From: Deltaproteobacteria bacterium
GTDB lineage: Bacteria > Myxococcota_A > UBA9160 > UBA6930
Length of the DNA stretch: 64,000 nt
Assembly: GCA_029261815.1 (NCBI GenBank)
Contig: JAJDAQ010000172.1
Span: 1 to 64,000 of the forward strand
Reading direction: 5' to 3'
Shown: positions 17,601 to 26,540 of the stretch, piece by piece
Numbering within the stretch: the first letter of the stretch is position 1
Layout of the letters: every line of letters begins with the position of its first letter
Translations under genes and position numbers: made by a program
Notes under the pieces: model-generated
The model's input: only the letters and a program-made list of their open reading frames with translations
Told to the model about the DNA's origin: nothing
Database searches by the model: none

Positions 17601-17653
17601 GCAAGAAAGCCTGGGCACCCGGTCAGTGGGGTCAACTGGAAGCCCCCGCGGGG

Positions 17654-18073
17654 CTATCGCCAGCCGATGACCTCGTAGCCGCGCTCGGCCAGGCAGCGGT
17701 TAGTCCAGGCGGCTTCGACGGCATCCGGCTGGTTGTTTCGGAAGAGCGCTCGGGTGACGCTCCTGACTGCGCCTCCGGCGGCACCAGCGGCCGCGCCTCG
17801 CCCCACGCTGTGGCCTCGGACAACCGCGCCGACGGCAGCACCCGTGGCGCCCCCGACGACTGCATCCTCACCGGCACGCCGGACGACCTCGCCGCTCCGG
17901 TCGTGTTTGACGGCCTCGGCCGCGATCTCGCGGCACTCGGCCACGTCCTGTTCCGCCTGGGCATCGTCGACCGAGCGCCGGTGCGCGTTGTCGTACAGCA
18001 CCGGCGATGGCGACGCGCAGCCGCCGAGCGTCAGCAGCAGGGCGACTGCCGTGGCCGCTGCGGGTCGGCTCAC
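17654..18073 (-). CDS. Glycine-zipper lipoprotein
   Basis: A 139-residue protein from GTG 18073, overlapping the MAPEG gene stop by four bases. The signal peptide ends in a lipobox LTLGGC, so it is lipid-anchored. The middle holds a glycine-zipper segment '[15 protein letters not shown]' followed by '[15 protein letters not shown]', as in outer-membrane-associated glycine-zipper proteins. Function unknown; an envelope structural or stress role is possible. Translationally coupled to MAPEG. Confidence 0.8.
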   Translation of the reverse strand: MSRPAAATAVALLLTLGGCASPSPVLYDNAHRRSVDDAQAEQDVAECREIAAEAVKHDRSGEVVRRAGEDAVVGGATGAAVGAVVRGHSVGRGAAAGAAGGAVRSVTRALFRNNQPDAVEAAWTNRCLAERGYEVIGWR

Positions 18074-18453
18074 AGCAGGCCCAATACCGCGTAGACGAAC
18101 GCGATCCCAACCAGGGCGATATTCGCGAAGAAGCCCATCAGGAAGCCGACGGTGCGCGAACCGGGGTCGGCGACGTAGGCGCGGTAGTAGAGCGCGCGCC
18201 CGACCAGGAAAACGCATCCGATTCCGGCGGCCAGGGTCGCGCCGGCCAGGTGCGCGCACATCCACAAGGCAGGAAGGAATACAACGAACTGCTCGACCGT
18301 GTTCTGCTGAACACGGAAGTACCGCTCCCAGATTTCATTGCCCGAGACGGCCGGTGCCTCGACGCCGTACTTCTGCCGGCCGAGGCCGACCTTGAAGGAG
18401 AAGAACAAGTACTCGAACAGCGCGAGGGCTGTGACGACGACGACGGCTTCCAT
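18070..18453 (-). CDS. MAPEG-family membrane protein
   Basis: A 127-residue protein from ATG 18453 with AGGAGG nine bases upstream; an ATG at 18480 is in frame but lacks such a site. Four hydrophobic segments and the MAPEG signature region ('[20 protein letters not shown]', '[20 protein letters not shown]') identify it. Family members are trimeric glutathione-dependent transferases or peroxidases of lipids; the bacterial role is mostly unknown. Confidence 0.88.
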   Translation of the reverse strand: MEAVVVVTALALFEYLFFSFKVGLGRQKYGVEAPAVSGNEIWERYFRVQQNTVEQFVVFLPALWMCAHLAGATLAAGIGCVFLVGRALYYRAYVADPGSRTVGFLMGFFANIALVGIAFVYAVLGLL

Positions 18454-18534
18454 GGGATCCTCCTGAAGAACGGGGCCCATGTTACCCGTGAACCCGCCGC
18501 GCTCGCTCGGGTTGCGCGGCCTAGCGGAAGATTT

Positions 18535-20316
18535 TCATGGATCGATCGTTTCCACGGGCAACTCGATCCAACTCCGGCCCTGCCCGACGAAGAGGGCCTG
18601 TTCGGCCACGATCGCGGAGTCCTGGGATGCCCAGGGCCCGGCCAGGTTCGGGTGCGCATGGAACTTGGGGAAGTCCGAGGACGAGATGTCGAGCCGTAGG
18701 CGGGAGCCGGCCGGGATTGTCCACTCGATCGGCCAGAGCGAGAAGTCAACGGCCACCGGCACTTCTGGTAGATACGGCTGGGGCGATGTGGCGCCATTGC
18801 GGTAGGCCAAGGTGGTGATGCCGTCGCGGATATTGACGGCGCGGCCATCCGGCAGCACCTCCATCAGCTTCGCCGTGAACGCGGTGTCTTCGGCGCTCGA
18901 TGCGACGGTCAAGCGAACGTCGATCGTCCCAGCCAGTGTCATGTCCGCGTCGACGGGTTCCGAGATGAAGGAGAGGACGTCGTCGCGTTCGCAGAAGCCT
19001 TCCTGCCAGGTTGTCCCAGGCGGGGCGCCGCCGAAGTCGGGCAATACGAATGCCAGCATCCCTGCGCCGCCGCGCGTGGGGACCGGGTCCGACGGATCGT
19101 ACGCATAACGAACCACGTCGCGCTCGGACCCTGGCGCGTCCAGAAGCGCGCCGCCCTCACAGCCCGTTGCCGAGATGCCATCTGCAAGATGCAGCCGCCA
19201 CGCGCGCGCGGGCGGTGGCCACGCGGGGCGGTTCGTCCAGCGCTCGGCGCGCGGGTCGTAGCTGGTTACCCCGGGCGCTTCGGCGAGCGGTGTTCCCTTC
19301 AGATGGTGACCGAGCCAGTCGAGGACGCGCGCCCACTGGAACAAGTCGCCGCTGCCTTCGCCGGGGGGGAATGCCTCGCTGCCGGAGCCGACGTGGGTCC
19401 ATGGCCCGACGATCAATCGACTCTGGGCCTGCGTGGCGAGCCGCGACCAGTCGCCGAGCTGCGGCCCGATGAACACGTCGTACCAACCGCCGATCATCAA
19501 GATCGGAATCTCGAGTCTTCCGGGTGTGGCATTCAGCCGCTGGTTGTCGGCCCGTCGCCAAAGCGGATCCGAAGGCGAAGGGTGGTCGACCCACTCGCGG
19601 TACCACGGCATCGGCGTTCCGAAGACGGCTTCATCGACTTCGCGGTGCGGTCGATGCCGAACGGCCTGTGCATAGGAAGCGCCTGCGCCGTCGCCCACCA
19701 TGCCTCGGCCCTGCATCAGCGCGGCCCAGGCCGTGAACGTCTCGTGACGGAACATGCCGTCCTGGTACAGCACGCCGTAGGTGTCGGTCGTGAAGACGGT
19801 CGGCACGAATGTCTTCACTTCGGGCGGTAGATCGCCGGCCGCCGCCCACTGAACCGCTGCCAGGTAGGAGGGGCCGATCATCCCGATATGCCCATCCTGG
19901 AAGTCTTGACCCACGATCCAGCGCAGCGTGGCGGACCCGTCGTCGGGTTCATTGACGAGCGGTTCCCACTCGCCCTCGGACGCCCCTTGCCCCCGGACAT
20001 CCTGGTAGACGCAGGCATAGCCGTAGCGAACGAGGCGGCCACACCAGTCGCGTACGAAGAAGTCGAAGCCCTGGTAGGGGTTTCGGATCAGGACGGTGGG
20101 CCAGGGGCCGCCGTCGGCGGGCGTGTACACCTCGGTCGCGAGTTCGATGCCGTCCGGCATGGCCACCCGGTGTTGGGTCGAGGGGCCCGCAGCGTGCGTG
20201 AACGCCGGGAGGCCTTCTCGCATGCGCAGCAATTCGAAGCGTCCGAACCAGGCGCCCACGCCGAGCAGCAGCACGAGGGCAATGAGGATGCCGAGGATGG
20301 AGAGGGCGCGGCGCAC
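18535..20316 (-). CDS. CocE/NonD-family serine hydrolase, membrane-anchored or secreted
   Basis: A 593-residue X-Pro dipeptidyl-peptidase-like hydrolase. An N-terminal hydrophobic helix (residues 3-24) acts as signal or anchor. The alpha/beta domain carries the nucleophile in GMIGPSYLAAVQ, the acid Asp in 'GGWYDVF' and His in 'VGPWTHVG'; the C-terminal half is the jelly-roll domain ('RLRLDISSSDFPKFHAHPN'). Family members cut esters or amides such as cocaine, glutaryl-cephalosporins or X-Pro peptides. Substrate not deducible. Confidence 0.9.
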   Translation of the reverse strand: MRRALSILGILIALVLLLGVGAWFGRFELLRMREGLPAFTHAAGPSTQHRVAMPDGIELATEVYTPADGGPWPTVLIRNPYQGFDFFVRDWCGRLVRYGYACVYQDVRGQGASEGEWEPLVNEPDDGSATLRWIVGQDFQDGHIGMIGPSYLAAVQWAAAGDLPPEVKTFVPTVFTTDTYGVLYQDGMFRHETFTAWAALMQGRGMVGDGAGASYAQAVRHRPHREVDEAVFGTPMPWYREWVDHPSPSDPLWRRADNQRLNATPGRLEIPILMIGGWYDVFIGPQLGDWSRLATQAQSRLIVGPWTHVGSGSEAFPPGEGSGDLFQWARVLDWLGHHLKGTPLAEAPGVTSYDPRAERWTNRPAWPPPARAWRLHLADGISATGCEGGALLDAPGSERDVVRYAYDPSDPVPTRGGAGMLAFVLPDFGGAPPGTTWQEGFCERDDVLSFISEPVDADMTLAGTIDVRLTVASSAEDTAFTAKLMEVLPDGRAVNIRDGITTLAYRNGATSPQPYLPEVPVAVDFSLWPIEWTIPAGSRLRLDISSSDFPKFHAHPNLAGPWASQDSAIVAEQALFVGQGRSWIELPVETIDP

Positions 20317-20406
20317 GAAGAAGGCTCCTTGGAGGGAATGCGCAGGGCATTCTGCACGATTTTCAGCGCATCGCTATGATCCGTGGGCGCCGCTGGAGGC
20401 CCCCCG

Positions 20407-21228
20407 TTGTCTGCGTCGATCCAAGTCCGCCACGTTGCGACTCCCCTCTCCGACGAAACCCCGCGTTATTGGTTTGGTCGCGACCCCTTCCGCACGCATT
20501 TCTTCAATGCGCTGTCGTCGACGTTTCCCGAGGGCGAAGCCTTCTTCGTGCGCGCGGTGAACCATTTCAAGGGCCTCGCAGAGAGCGACGAAGAGCGCGC
20601 GCGGATTCGGCAGTTCGGCCAACAGGAAGGGCTGCACGCGCGTCAGCACGACACCCACGTCGAGCTGATGGAGGCGCAGGGATACCGGCTCCTGAATGAT
20701 ATTCGGCCCGCCGTCGATCGGCAGCTCCGCTGGCTCAACCAGAAGGCGCCGAAGGCCGCGCTGTCGCAGACGGCGGCTCTCGAACACCTGACCGCGGTGC
20801 TGGCGCGTCAGATCATGGCCTACCCGGAACGATGGGTGGAGCCCATGCATGCGGACATGGCGAAGCTATGGCGCTGGCACGCCATGGAAGAGGCGGAGCA
20901 CAAGGCCGTAGCTTATGACCTCTACCAACGGGCGTCCGGAAGCTATTTTGGCCGCTGCCTGAGTCTTGTCTTCGCGACCGTCGGGCTCTTCTTCGATGCC
21001 TGGTTTCGTGTTGCCTACTGCCTGCACAAGGACGGTCTCCTGTTTCGGCCGTCTGTCTGGTGGCGTGGCTGGCGTGCTCTCTCGGCGCCGGGCCCCGCTC
21101 GCAAGCAACTCGCCCGTGACTATCGGGCGTGGTTCCGCCGTGACTTCCATCCGAGCCAGATCGACGACGACGCCCTGATCGCCGCCACCGAGCGCGACTT
21201 ACGCGAAGAGGGCTTCCTCGCGGCATGA
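20407..21228 (+). CDS. Metal-dependent hydrolase-like protein (PF10118 type)
   Basis: A 273-residue protein. I choose TTG 20407 because GGAGG lies at 20395-20399; a GTG at 20383 is in frame but poorly placed. Conserved elements 'FFNALSSTFPEGEAFFVRA', 'QQEGLHARQH' and 'WRWHAMEEAEHKAVA' supply His/Glu ligands in a helical ferritin-like arrangement. Two hydrophobic stretches (around residues 175-200) may touch the membrane. Often beside TetR and lipid genes; reaction unknown. Divergent from the CocE-like gene. Confidence 0.85.
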   Translation: MSASIQVRHVATPLSDETPRYWFGRDPFRTHFFNALSSTFPEGEAFFVRAVNHFKGLAESDEERARIRQFGQQEGLHARQHDTHVELMEAQGYRLLNDIRPAVDRQLRWLNQKAPKAALSQTAALEHLTAVLARQIMAYPERWVEPMHADMAKLWRWHAMEEAEHKAVAYDLYQRASGSYFGRCLSLVFATVGLFFDAWFRVAYCLHKDGLLFRPSVWWRGWRALSAPGPARKQLARDYRAWFRRDFHPSQIDDDALIAATERDLREEGFLAA

Positions 21229-21256
21229 CCTATCCTCCGCACTCGCGGAGGAAGCC

Positions 21257-22450
21257 ATGCTTGGAACAGACCGGATCGCCGAATGCCCCGAAGATGTTGG
21301 GGTGGACTCCACCAAGGTCGAGGCGCTGTTCGAGCGCGCGGCCCGGGAGGTCGAAGCCGGGTTGCTGCCTTCAGCCCAGCTCGCGATCGCGCGGGACGGA
21401 CGCATCGCCGCGCGACGCACGTTCGGGCGCGCGAGCTTCGAAGGAAGCGACGCCGAGGCCACCGACGAAACGCTCTACACGATCTTCTCGTGCACGAAGG
21501 CCATCACATCGGCCGCCGCCTGGTTGTTGTTGCAGGAAGGCGCCTTCTCCCTCGACGACCTTGTGACCGACCATGTCCCAGGCTTCGGCGAGAACGGGAA
21601 GGGCGACATTCGCGTCGAGCAACTCTTCCTGCACACTGCCGGGTTCCCAAGCGCACCATTCCGCCCGCCGGAGTTTCTCGACCGCGAGAAACGCCGCGCA
21701 CGCTTCGCCAGTTGGCGACTCAACTGGGAGCCGGGGTCGCGATTCGAGTATCACCCGAGCTCGAGCATGTACGTGATTGCCGACATCATCGAATCGACGA
21801 GCGGCATGACGTTCGGCGATTTCGTGCAGGCGCGCGTCGCTCGACCGCTGGGACTGAGCAACTTCTTCTGCGGCGTGCCGACAGCAGAGCAGGGACGCAT
21901 CGCCGACCTTGCGCTGGCCGGCGAGGAGATGACCGACGCCGAGTACGAAGCCCTCGGCATGAAACGGCCGCCGGTCACCGAGGTCACTCCCGAAGCCATC
22001 ATGGGCTTCAACCAGCCGGCCTTCCGAGCGGCCGGCATTCCGGGTGGCGGCGGCACGGCGAGCGCGTCCGACCTTGCGCTCTTCTATCAGGGGCTGCTGC
22101 ACGACGCGGACGGTGGCGAGCATGCGCCGGGGCTCTGGAAGCCCGAAACGATGGCCGACGCCCTTCGCGTCCGGACGGGCGACCTGATCGATCCACTCTT
22201 CGGCAAGCGCGTGAACCGCGGCCTTGGAATCGTCATCGCCGGCGATTCGGATCGCACCTTCCGTAGCTTCGGACACACCAATACCGAGCAGGCGTTCGGC
22301 CACGCGGGCGCCGGTGGCCAGATTGCCTGGGCCGATCCGGGAACTGGCCTCTCGTTCAGCTATTGCACCAACGGCTTCGACCAACACGCCATCCGCATGG
22401 CCCGACGTGGCATTGGTCTCTCCAGCCGCGCGGCCGACTGCGCGCTCTAG
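21257..22450 (+). CDS. Serine beta-lactamase-like hydrolase (class C/esterase fold)
   Basis: A 397-residue penicillin-binding-protein-fold enzyme from ATG 21257. The SxxK motif is SCTK (nucleophile Ser), the second motif is YHPSSSM with the Tyr, and the third is 'FGHAGAGG' where HAG replaces KTG, as in esterase-like members (EstB, LACTB type). No signal peptide, so it is probably cytoplasmic and an esterase instead of a beta-lactamase. It is 28 bases downstream of the previous gene. Confidence 0.9.
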   Translation: MLGTDRIAECPEDVGVDSTKVEALFERAAREVEAGLLPSAQLAIARDGRIAARRTFGRASFEGSDAEATDETLYTIFSCTKAITSAAAWLLLQEGAFSLDDLVTDHVPGFGENGKGDIRVEQLFLHTAGFPSAPFRPPEFLDREKRRARFASWRLNWEPGSRFEYHPSSSMYVIADIIESTSGMTFGDFVQARVARPLGLSNFFCGVPTAEQGRIADLALAGEEMTDAEYEALGMKRPPVTEVTPEAIMGFNQPAFRAAGIPGGGGTASASDLALFYQGLLHDADGGEHAPGLWKPETMADALRVRTGDLIDPLFGKRVNRGLGIVIAGDSDRTFRSFGHTNTEQAFGHAGAGGQIAWADPGTGLSFSYCTNGFDQHAIRMARRGIGLSSRAADCAL

Positions 22451-22463
22451 GTCACTCGAAGGG

Positions 22464-22506
22464 GCTCAAACGAAACGAGGCCCCCGTTCAGGAACGGGAG
22501 CCTCGT
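22464..22506 (-). terminator. Rho-independent terminator, originally of tRNA-Thr
   Basis: A hairpin at 22475-22506 pairs ACGAGGC and CCCGTT with AACGGG and GCCTCGT around a CAGG loop, one mismatch. Read leftward it is followed by TTTCGTTTG. It lies just beyond the displaced tRNA 3' end at 22512, so it is the natural terminator of the leftward tRNA-Thr gene, now 12.2 kb away from it because of the insertion. It may also stop rightward transcription of the hydrolase gene. Confidence 0.7.
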
Positions 22507-22511
22507 AGAGC

Positions 22512-22556
22512 TGGAGCCGACGGCCGGAGTCGAACCGGCGACCTACGCATTACGAA
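22512..22556. repeat. Left attachment site (45-bp direct repeat, tRNA 3' half)
   Basis: Identical over 45 bases to 34755-34799. It corresponds to tRNA-Thr positions 32-76, from the anticodon loop through the encoded CCA, but lacks the 5' half, so it is a displaced tRNA fragment and not a gene. Sequence identity stops exactly at 22556/34799. Confidence 0.95.
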
Positions 22557-22842
22557 GGGGTCGGCGGGGGCGCGGAAAGGCCTGAAATCGTTGAGTTTCA
22601 GGCACCTACGATACGCGGGACCGAGGCGTTTTGGGGCCCAACGAGGCGAAGTGGCACCAGGGTGGCCCCACCGGTCAGAACATCATCCACCAAAGAGGTT
22701 GGAAGTTGCGGTTGGGTGACTGGCGCAAGGAGCATGGACTTCCCCGCGGGACTAGAGCATTCTCAAGTCCGAAGCGCCGTCACCCGTAGCGCTTGGAGCG
22801 AGATTGGTTGATCTTGCTTCTCCGCCCAAGTCTGAGGTGAGA
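22557..22842. other. Left end of the element, non-coding
   Basis: No convincing gene. It holds a perfect 7-bp hairpin (CCTGAAA/TTTCAGG, 22581-22602) just inside the attachment site, and at 22650-22666 a 17-base copy of sequence found near the right end inside the integrase gene (34677-34693). These may be integrase arm sites or the trace of an older integrase end. Confidence 0.6.
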
Positions 22843-23994
22843 ATGGACGACGAGTCTCGAAAGGCGGTCCAGGAGTTTCTGCGACCTCGGCTGGTCGGCA
22901 ACCGCTTCGACGGTCATGCGATCCCGCTGGAGCTGCTTCGAGACATCGCTGCTCTAGAGCCGATGATTCTTGAGGCGGCGCGCATCGAGTACTTGCGGGG
23001 CCACGAAGATCGACAGCGTTTGCCGAATGGATTCATGGCTGGCTTGTCTCTTGTGTTGTCAGGTGTCCAAGAGGGAAGTGCTGTCGCGTCGATTGACCTC
23101 GAGGTAAACACCGAGCAGGGGTTCCAAGTCGAGGCAGTCGAGTGCCTCCAGAAGGCTCGAGACTCGATTCTGGAGGCGATCGATGCGGCCGGGCGAGAAG
23201 AGCCGGTTGGAGACCTGCTCTCGCCGAAGACGCTCGCGCAATTCAACCAGATCGGGCGACGAATTCGGCCCGGAGAGGCGATAGATTTCTCGCCAAGCCT
23301 GTCCGGTCCTGCCGTCCGACTGAGTCGGGAGGCTAGGCGGCACTTGGTACATGCGGCATCCGAATCGTCGAGGGTGCTGGAAGAAGTCATTGTGAAGGGT
23401 GGAGTAGAGGCGGTCGATCACAAGAGGAACGAGTTTCGCGTTCTGCAGACAGACGGCCGGAAAGTAACCGGGCCTCTTCGCGGCACATTCGAAGAGGTTG
23501 TCCTCGAGGGGTGCTCGCACTTCGAAGACGGGGCGAAGGTCCAGATCAGGGGCATCGGGGAGTTCGCTCGCACCGGGTCATTGGCGCGTATCGACTCCGT
23601 TGATCACGCGGTCATTCTCGATCCGATGGATATCTCTCTGCGAATCGATGAGCTTCGCGCACTTCGATCCGGCTGGCTTGATGGGGCCGGACGTCCGCTG
23701 CCTCGAGACGGCCTCGACTGGCTCGGCGATTGTTTCGATCGGTGGTACCCACGCGATTTGGGCTCACCGTTTCTGTACCCGACGGAGGAGTCGCAAGTCA
23801 GGGCAGAGTGGCCGTTGGGTGATGTCGATGCCTCGATCGAAGTCGACCTCACTGAAAAGTCTGGCGCGTTCCACGCCTTCAACTTCAAGACAGGCCGAGA
23901 AAACGTCAAGACGCTGGACCTTGCGGGCCGCGGTGGATGGGAGGCTCTGATTGCCTTGCTTCGCGACTCTAGACCTGTCGAGGAAGCAAAGTGA
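22843..23994 (+). CDS. Unrecognised element protein, first of a two-gene unit
   Basis: A 383-residue protein from ATG 22843 behind GAGGTGA; alternative TTG 22804 and GTG 22837 are in frame. No named domain is recognised. The C-terminus has a conserved-looking stretch 'EWPLGDVDASIEVDL' followed by 'GAFHAFNF' and GRGGWEALI. It overlaps the next gene by four bases, so the two proteins are probably made together. I recall similar unnamed gene pairs in other bacteria, but cannot assign a role; toxin-antitoxin or anti-phage function would be a guess from location on a mobile element. Confidence 0.8.
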   Translation: MDDESRKAVQEFLRPRLVGNRFDGHAIPLELLRDIAALEPMILEAARIEYLRGHEDRQRLPNGFMAGLSLVLSGVQEGSAVASIDLEVNTEQGFQVEAVECLQKARDSILEAIDAAGREEPVGDLLSPKTLAQFNQIGRRIRPGEAIDFSPSLSGPAVRLSREARRHLVHAASESSRVLEEVIVKGGVEAVDHKRNEFRVLQTDGRKVTGPLRGTFEEVVLEGCSHFEDGAKVQIRGIGEFARTGSLARIDSVDHAVILDPMDISLRIDELRALRSGWLDGAGRPLPRDGLDWLGDCFDRWYPRDLGSPFLYPTEESQVRAEWPLGDVDASIEVDLTEKSGAFHAFNFKTGRENVKTLDLAGRGGWEALIALLRDSRPVEEAK

Positions 23995-24386
23995 ACGACG
24001 ATTCGTTGCTGCATCGGCAAGTCGCTCCCTCGTGGGTGCAAGAGGGCCGCATCACGTCGCAAGTGTTCAAGCCAACTTCCAAGGACGCGGGCAAACTCTC
24101 TGTCTATGACGGAGACCAGATCGACGCAGAAGATTCCTGGGATCACTACACCGGTCAGCTCGGCCACTCTTCATGCGGCGTCGTGTCGGTGACAGTCCCC
24201 GAGTGCGAGAGTGAAGAGCTCCAAGTGGTTCCCGACCCGGAGCCCTTCGACGAGCATGCATACATCGACTTCGCGGAGCGAAGCCGCAGCCAGGTAGAGC
24301 GGGCAAGTAAAAGCCTGCGTCGGTGTGCCGACGACCGCGGCTGGATGTTTCTTGCTGCTGGGTCCGACAACGCTAGTTCGAGCTAG
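23991..24386 (+). CDS. Unrecognised element protein, second of a two-gene unit
   Basis: A 131-residue protein from GTG 23991, overlapping the previous stop. It opens MNDDSLLHRQVAPSWVQEG and continues with 'LSVYDGDQIDAEDSW' and 'PDPEPFDEHAYIDF', a highly patterned sequence that looks like a conserved family of small proteins, though I cannot name it. Acidic and soluble. Function unknown; presumably acts with the upstream protein. Confidence 0.8.
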   Translation: MNDDSLLHRQVAPSWVQEGRITSQVFKPTSKDAGKLSVYDGDQIDAEDSWDHYTGQLGHSSCGVVSVTVPECESEELQVVPDPEPFDEHAYIDFAERSRSQVERASKSLRRCADDRGWMFLAAGSDNASSS

Positions 24387-24501
24387 CGTTCGCGCGGGAA
24401 GTGGCCAGCACCGGTGCGTGCCGTTTCAGGCCTAGCTCGAGCGCTGAGCTGGCTCCCGGTGCATCTGCGCGCCGCTTCAGCGTCCCGAGACTCCGAAAAC
24501 A

Positions 24502-25209
24502 CTAGCTCTCCCTTGGTGCTTTCTTGAGGTGCTCTTCTGGCCAGCTTGCCAGCTCCAAGAAGACCTCAGTACGGCGGTGAATCCCGAGTTTCATGTAGTG
24601 CTCGTAGTCTGCCAAGAGTTCGTCGATCTCCGGATCAGCATCGTCCGAAAGCTGGCCAGCTCGATACAAGAAGTCTCGAATCTCGATAGGCGCCGGGGGC
24701 GGCCCTTCCTGAATGTCACCTCGCTCTGATACCAACGAGGCTGGCACGAACTCGATCGACGAGCCCCCAAGTAGGGCTGAGACGAACGCGCGCTTCGTCG
24801 TGTCACGGACTTCTTGTGCCGCTCTTTCCTTTGCCTCGCTCCCAAGCCCGAGCTGGTCGAAGACCTCGTTGACTCGGCGCTCGAATTCCAGAGTCTTTGC
24901 GGGCGTGTCAGGATTCCAGAACCGTCCGACCCGCGACGCTTGCCACAGAATCGCTTCTCCCAATAGTTCAGTGATCGCCCGCATTTGAGCGATAGTTGCA
25001 TTGGCCTCGGTGACAGTTTCGTGCAGTTCTGCCTCAATGCTCGAAACCGATGCGCGGAACCTGGTGAACCGGTCGATGTTTGCGAACAGCAGTAGGACCG
25101 AGCAGGCAAACACGCCGATACCGAAGTACGAGCTGCGTCCATCGGAGAGCGAGACAAACGCGGAGAGGGTTAGGACCAATATCGCGATGATAGTTAGCGT
25201 CCATCTCAT
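24502..25209 (-). CDS. Two-helix membrane protein with coiled coil, unrecognised
   Basis: A 235-residue protein, the only leftward gene in the element. Two hydrophobic helices at residues 4-20 and 28-44 are followed by a helical, heptad-like segment (about 50-85) and a soluble region rich in charged residues. ATG 25209 follows GAGGGTTGAGCA. Membrane anchoring plus a cytoplasmic sensor-like part and opposite orientation suggest independently expressed cargo such as an exclusion or defence function; this is inference. Confidence 0.7.
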   Translation of the reverse strand: MRWTLTIIAILVLTLSAFVSLSDGRSSYFGIGVFACSVLLLFANIDRFTRFRASVSSIEAELHETVTEANATIAQMRAITELLGEAILWQASRVGRFWNPDTPAKTLEFERRVNEVFDQLGLGSEAKERAAQEVRDTTKRAFVSALLGGSSIEFVPASLVSERGDIQEGPPPAPIEIRDFLYRAGQLSDDADPEIDELLADYEHYMKLGIHRRTEVFLELASWPEEHLKKAPRES

Positions 25210-25491
25210 TGCTCAACCCTCTGGAATCATTGTCGCTCGGAAGCACGTCGACCACGTCGCTTCATAGAATCCGAAGGATAGCTCCCGATCGGTGGACAGA
25301 GCTGCCCTCCAGGCGGACGACCCCGGTGCTTTCGGCAGGCTCCTTGGAGAAACTTCGATAGCTTCCGTTGCTGGGTTGATCTGGGTTGAGAGATGAGGAC
25401 ACTCTCAGAGGGCTAGCGCGACGGCGCGAACGGGGGTGCGCTCCACCCCCCGCCCAATCCCACTTGGAGCGCCGCGAAGGAGCGCGCGGCT

Positions 25492-26172
25492 TTGGCTGAG
25501 CCCACAGTCATGACCAGCTTGGATCGCGAGCATGTCGCCGCTGTCTCGCGAAATCGCTTCGAGTGGCATATGCATCAATTCTTCGGTGGGGCCAGGGAGC
25601 GGTTCAGTAAGCCGGAGACAGCTACGTATTCCGCTCGGCACGACGCGTCGTCCGCGATCGATATGCTTCTGGCGCTCGGAGGCGGCCGACTCGAGCCGGC
25701 CGGAGAGGTTTTGTTTGCCGTCGAGCAGGTTTGTTACTTCGACATGGTTGAGCGAATGCGAGACCGGCCAATCGCAGACTTCGACTCGCTGAACCCCGAA
25801 TCGAACGTGACTCTGTCGCGGGAAGCGGCGGTTCTCGATCAGGCGGCATCGATTCTCGGCGACACCGAGGCTGGCGCCGCAGCTCAGGCTCAGGCAAAGG
25901 TGCGGCGTGCGATACTCGTCGCGCGCAAGAACGTCATTGAGCCGCTGTTCCATGTGAAACGGCCCCCCTATCGGCAACCCAGTCCGCTGCGCGTCATCGG
26001 CGAAGCCCTCGTGGGTGCGTATCCTGACCTGGAAGCGGGCCAGCTCGACGAACTAGGAGCGCGGCTCTTCTTGGACTTTCTGGGGAGCTCGCCCGCCGAC
26101 GAAGCCGCGGTCGGAGAAACCGCACGTCGGCTGCACGATCTCCTCAAGCCGGCGAGAAGAGCCAGAAAGTAG
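25492..26172 (+). CDS. Unrecognised element protein
   Basis: A 226-residue, mostly helical soluble protein. TTG 25492 has AAGGAG at 25477-25482; ATG 25510 is an alternative start. Features include 'EWHMHQFFGGARERFSKP' near the start and a Lys/Arg-rich C-terminus. No family recognised. A 7-bp GC-rich hairpin (25432-25450) lies before it. Position just before the AlpA-like gene suggests an element-specific, early function. Confidence 0.65.
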   Translation: MAEPTVMTSLDREHVAAVSRNRFEWHMHQFFGGARERFSKPETATYSARHDASSAIDMLLALGGGRLEPAGEVLFAVEQVCYFDMVERMRDRPIADFDSLNPESNVTLSREAAVLDQAASILGDTEAGAAAQAQAKVRRAILVARKNVIEPLFHVKRPPYRQPSPLRVIGEALVGAYPDLEAGQLDELGARLFLDFLGSSPADEAAVGETARRLHDLLKPARRARK

Positions 26173-26232
26173 TCCGCCTCGCTAGGGAAGGCCGCGTCGA
26201 CCCTGCGATGAGATGCCTCGATCTTGTGCCCC

Positions 26233-26502
26233 ATGGCAGGGATCGCCGCGAAACGCATCGACACGCCTGAACTCTTGACGCTCCCGGCGGCGCATCGACG
26301 CTACGGGATCGGGCTCCGCACGCTCCGGCGCGAGGCCTCGCGCGGTTCCTTCCCGACGTACTCCGTTGGGACGTCGTGGCCGAGAGTGCTTCGGACGGAC
26401 CTCGAGCGGTGGATCCGCAGCACGCGCGTGACGGCGACCTCTCATGCGACAGCTCGCGTTGAGGAAGTCCTCGCGCGAGAGACTGCGGCGCGCGGCAGCT
26501 GA
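26233..26502 (+). CDS. Excisionase/AlpA-like helix-turn-helix protein
   Basis: An 89-residue protein from ATG 26233 (TTG 26224 is in frame). The segment 'LTLPAAHRRYGIGLRTLRRE' followed by 'SFPTYSVGTSWPRVLRTDLERWI' has the shape of MerR/excisionase-type winged helices: an HTH, a beta hairpin for the wing, then a helix. In phages and satellites such proteins direct excision or activate the integrase. It lies 38 bases before the internal tyrosine recombinase gene, an arrangement fitting a recombination module. Confidence 0.7.
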   Translation: MAGIAAKRIDTPELLTLPAAHRRYGIGLRTLRREASRGSFPTYSVGTSWPRVLRTDLERWIRSTRVTATSHATARVEEVLARETAARGS

Positions 26503-26540
26503 GCGTTCGCCGCACCCAACAGTTGCAGGAAAGGACCATT

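Noticed and set aside
22512-22556. tRNA gene at the left end.
   Set aside because: Only positions 32-76 are present; acceptor 5' strand and D arm are missing, so it is an attachment-site fragment.
25432-25450. GC-rich hairpin GGGGGTG/CACCCCC as a terminator.
   Set aside because: No T-run on either side and no gene ending just before it in the right orientation.
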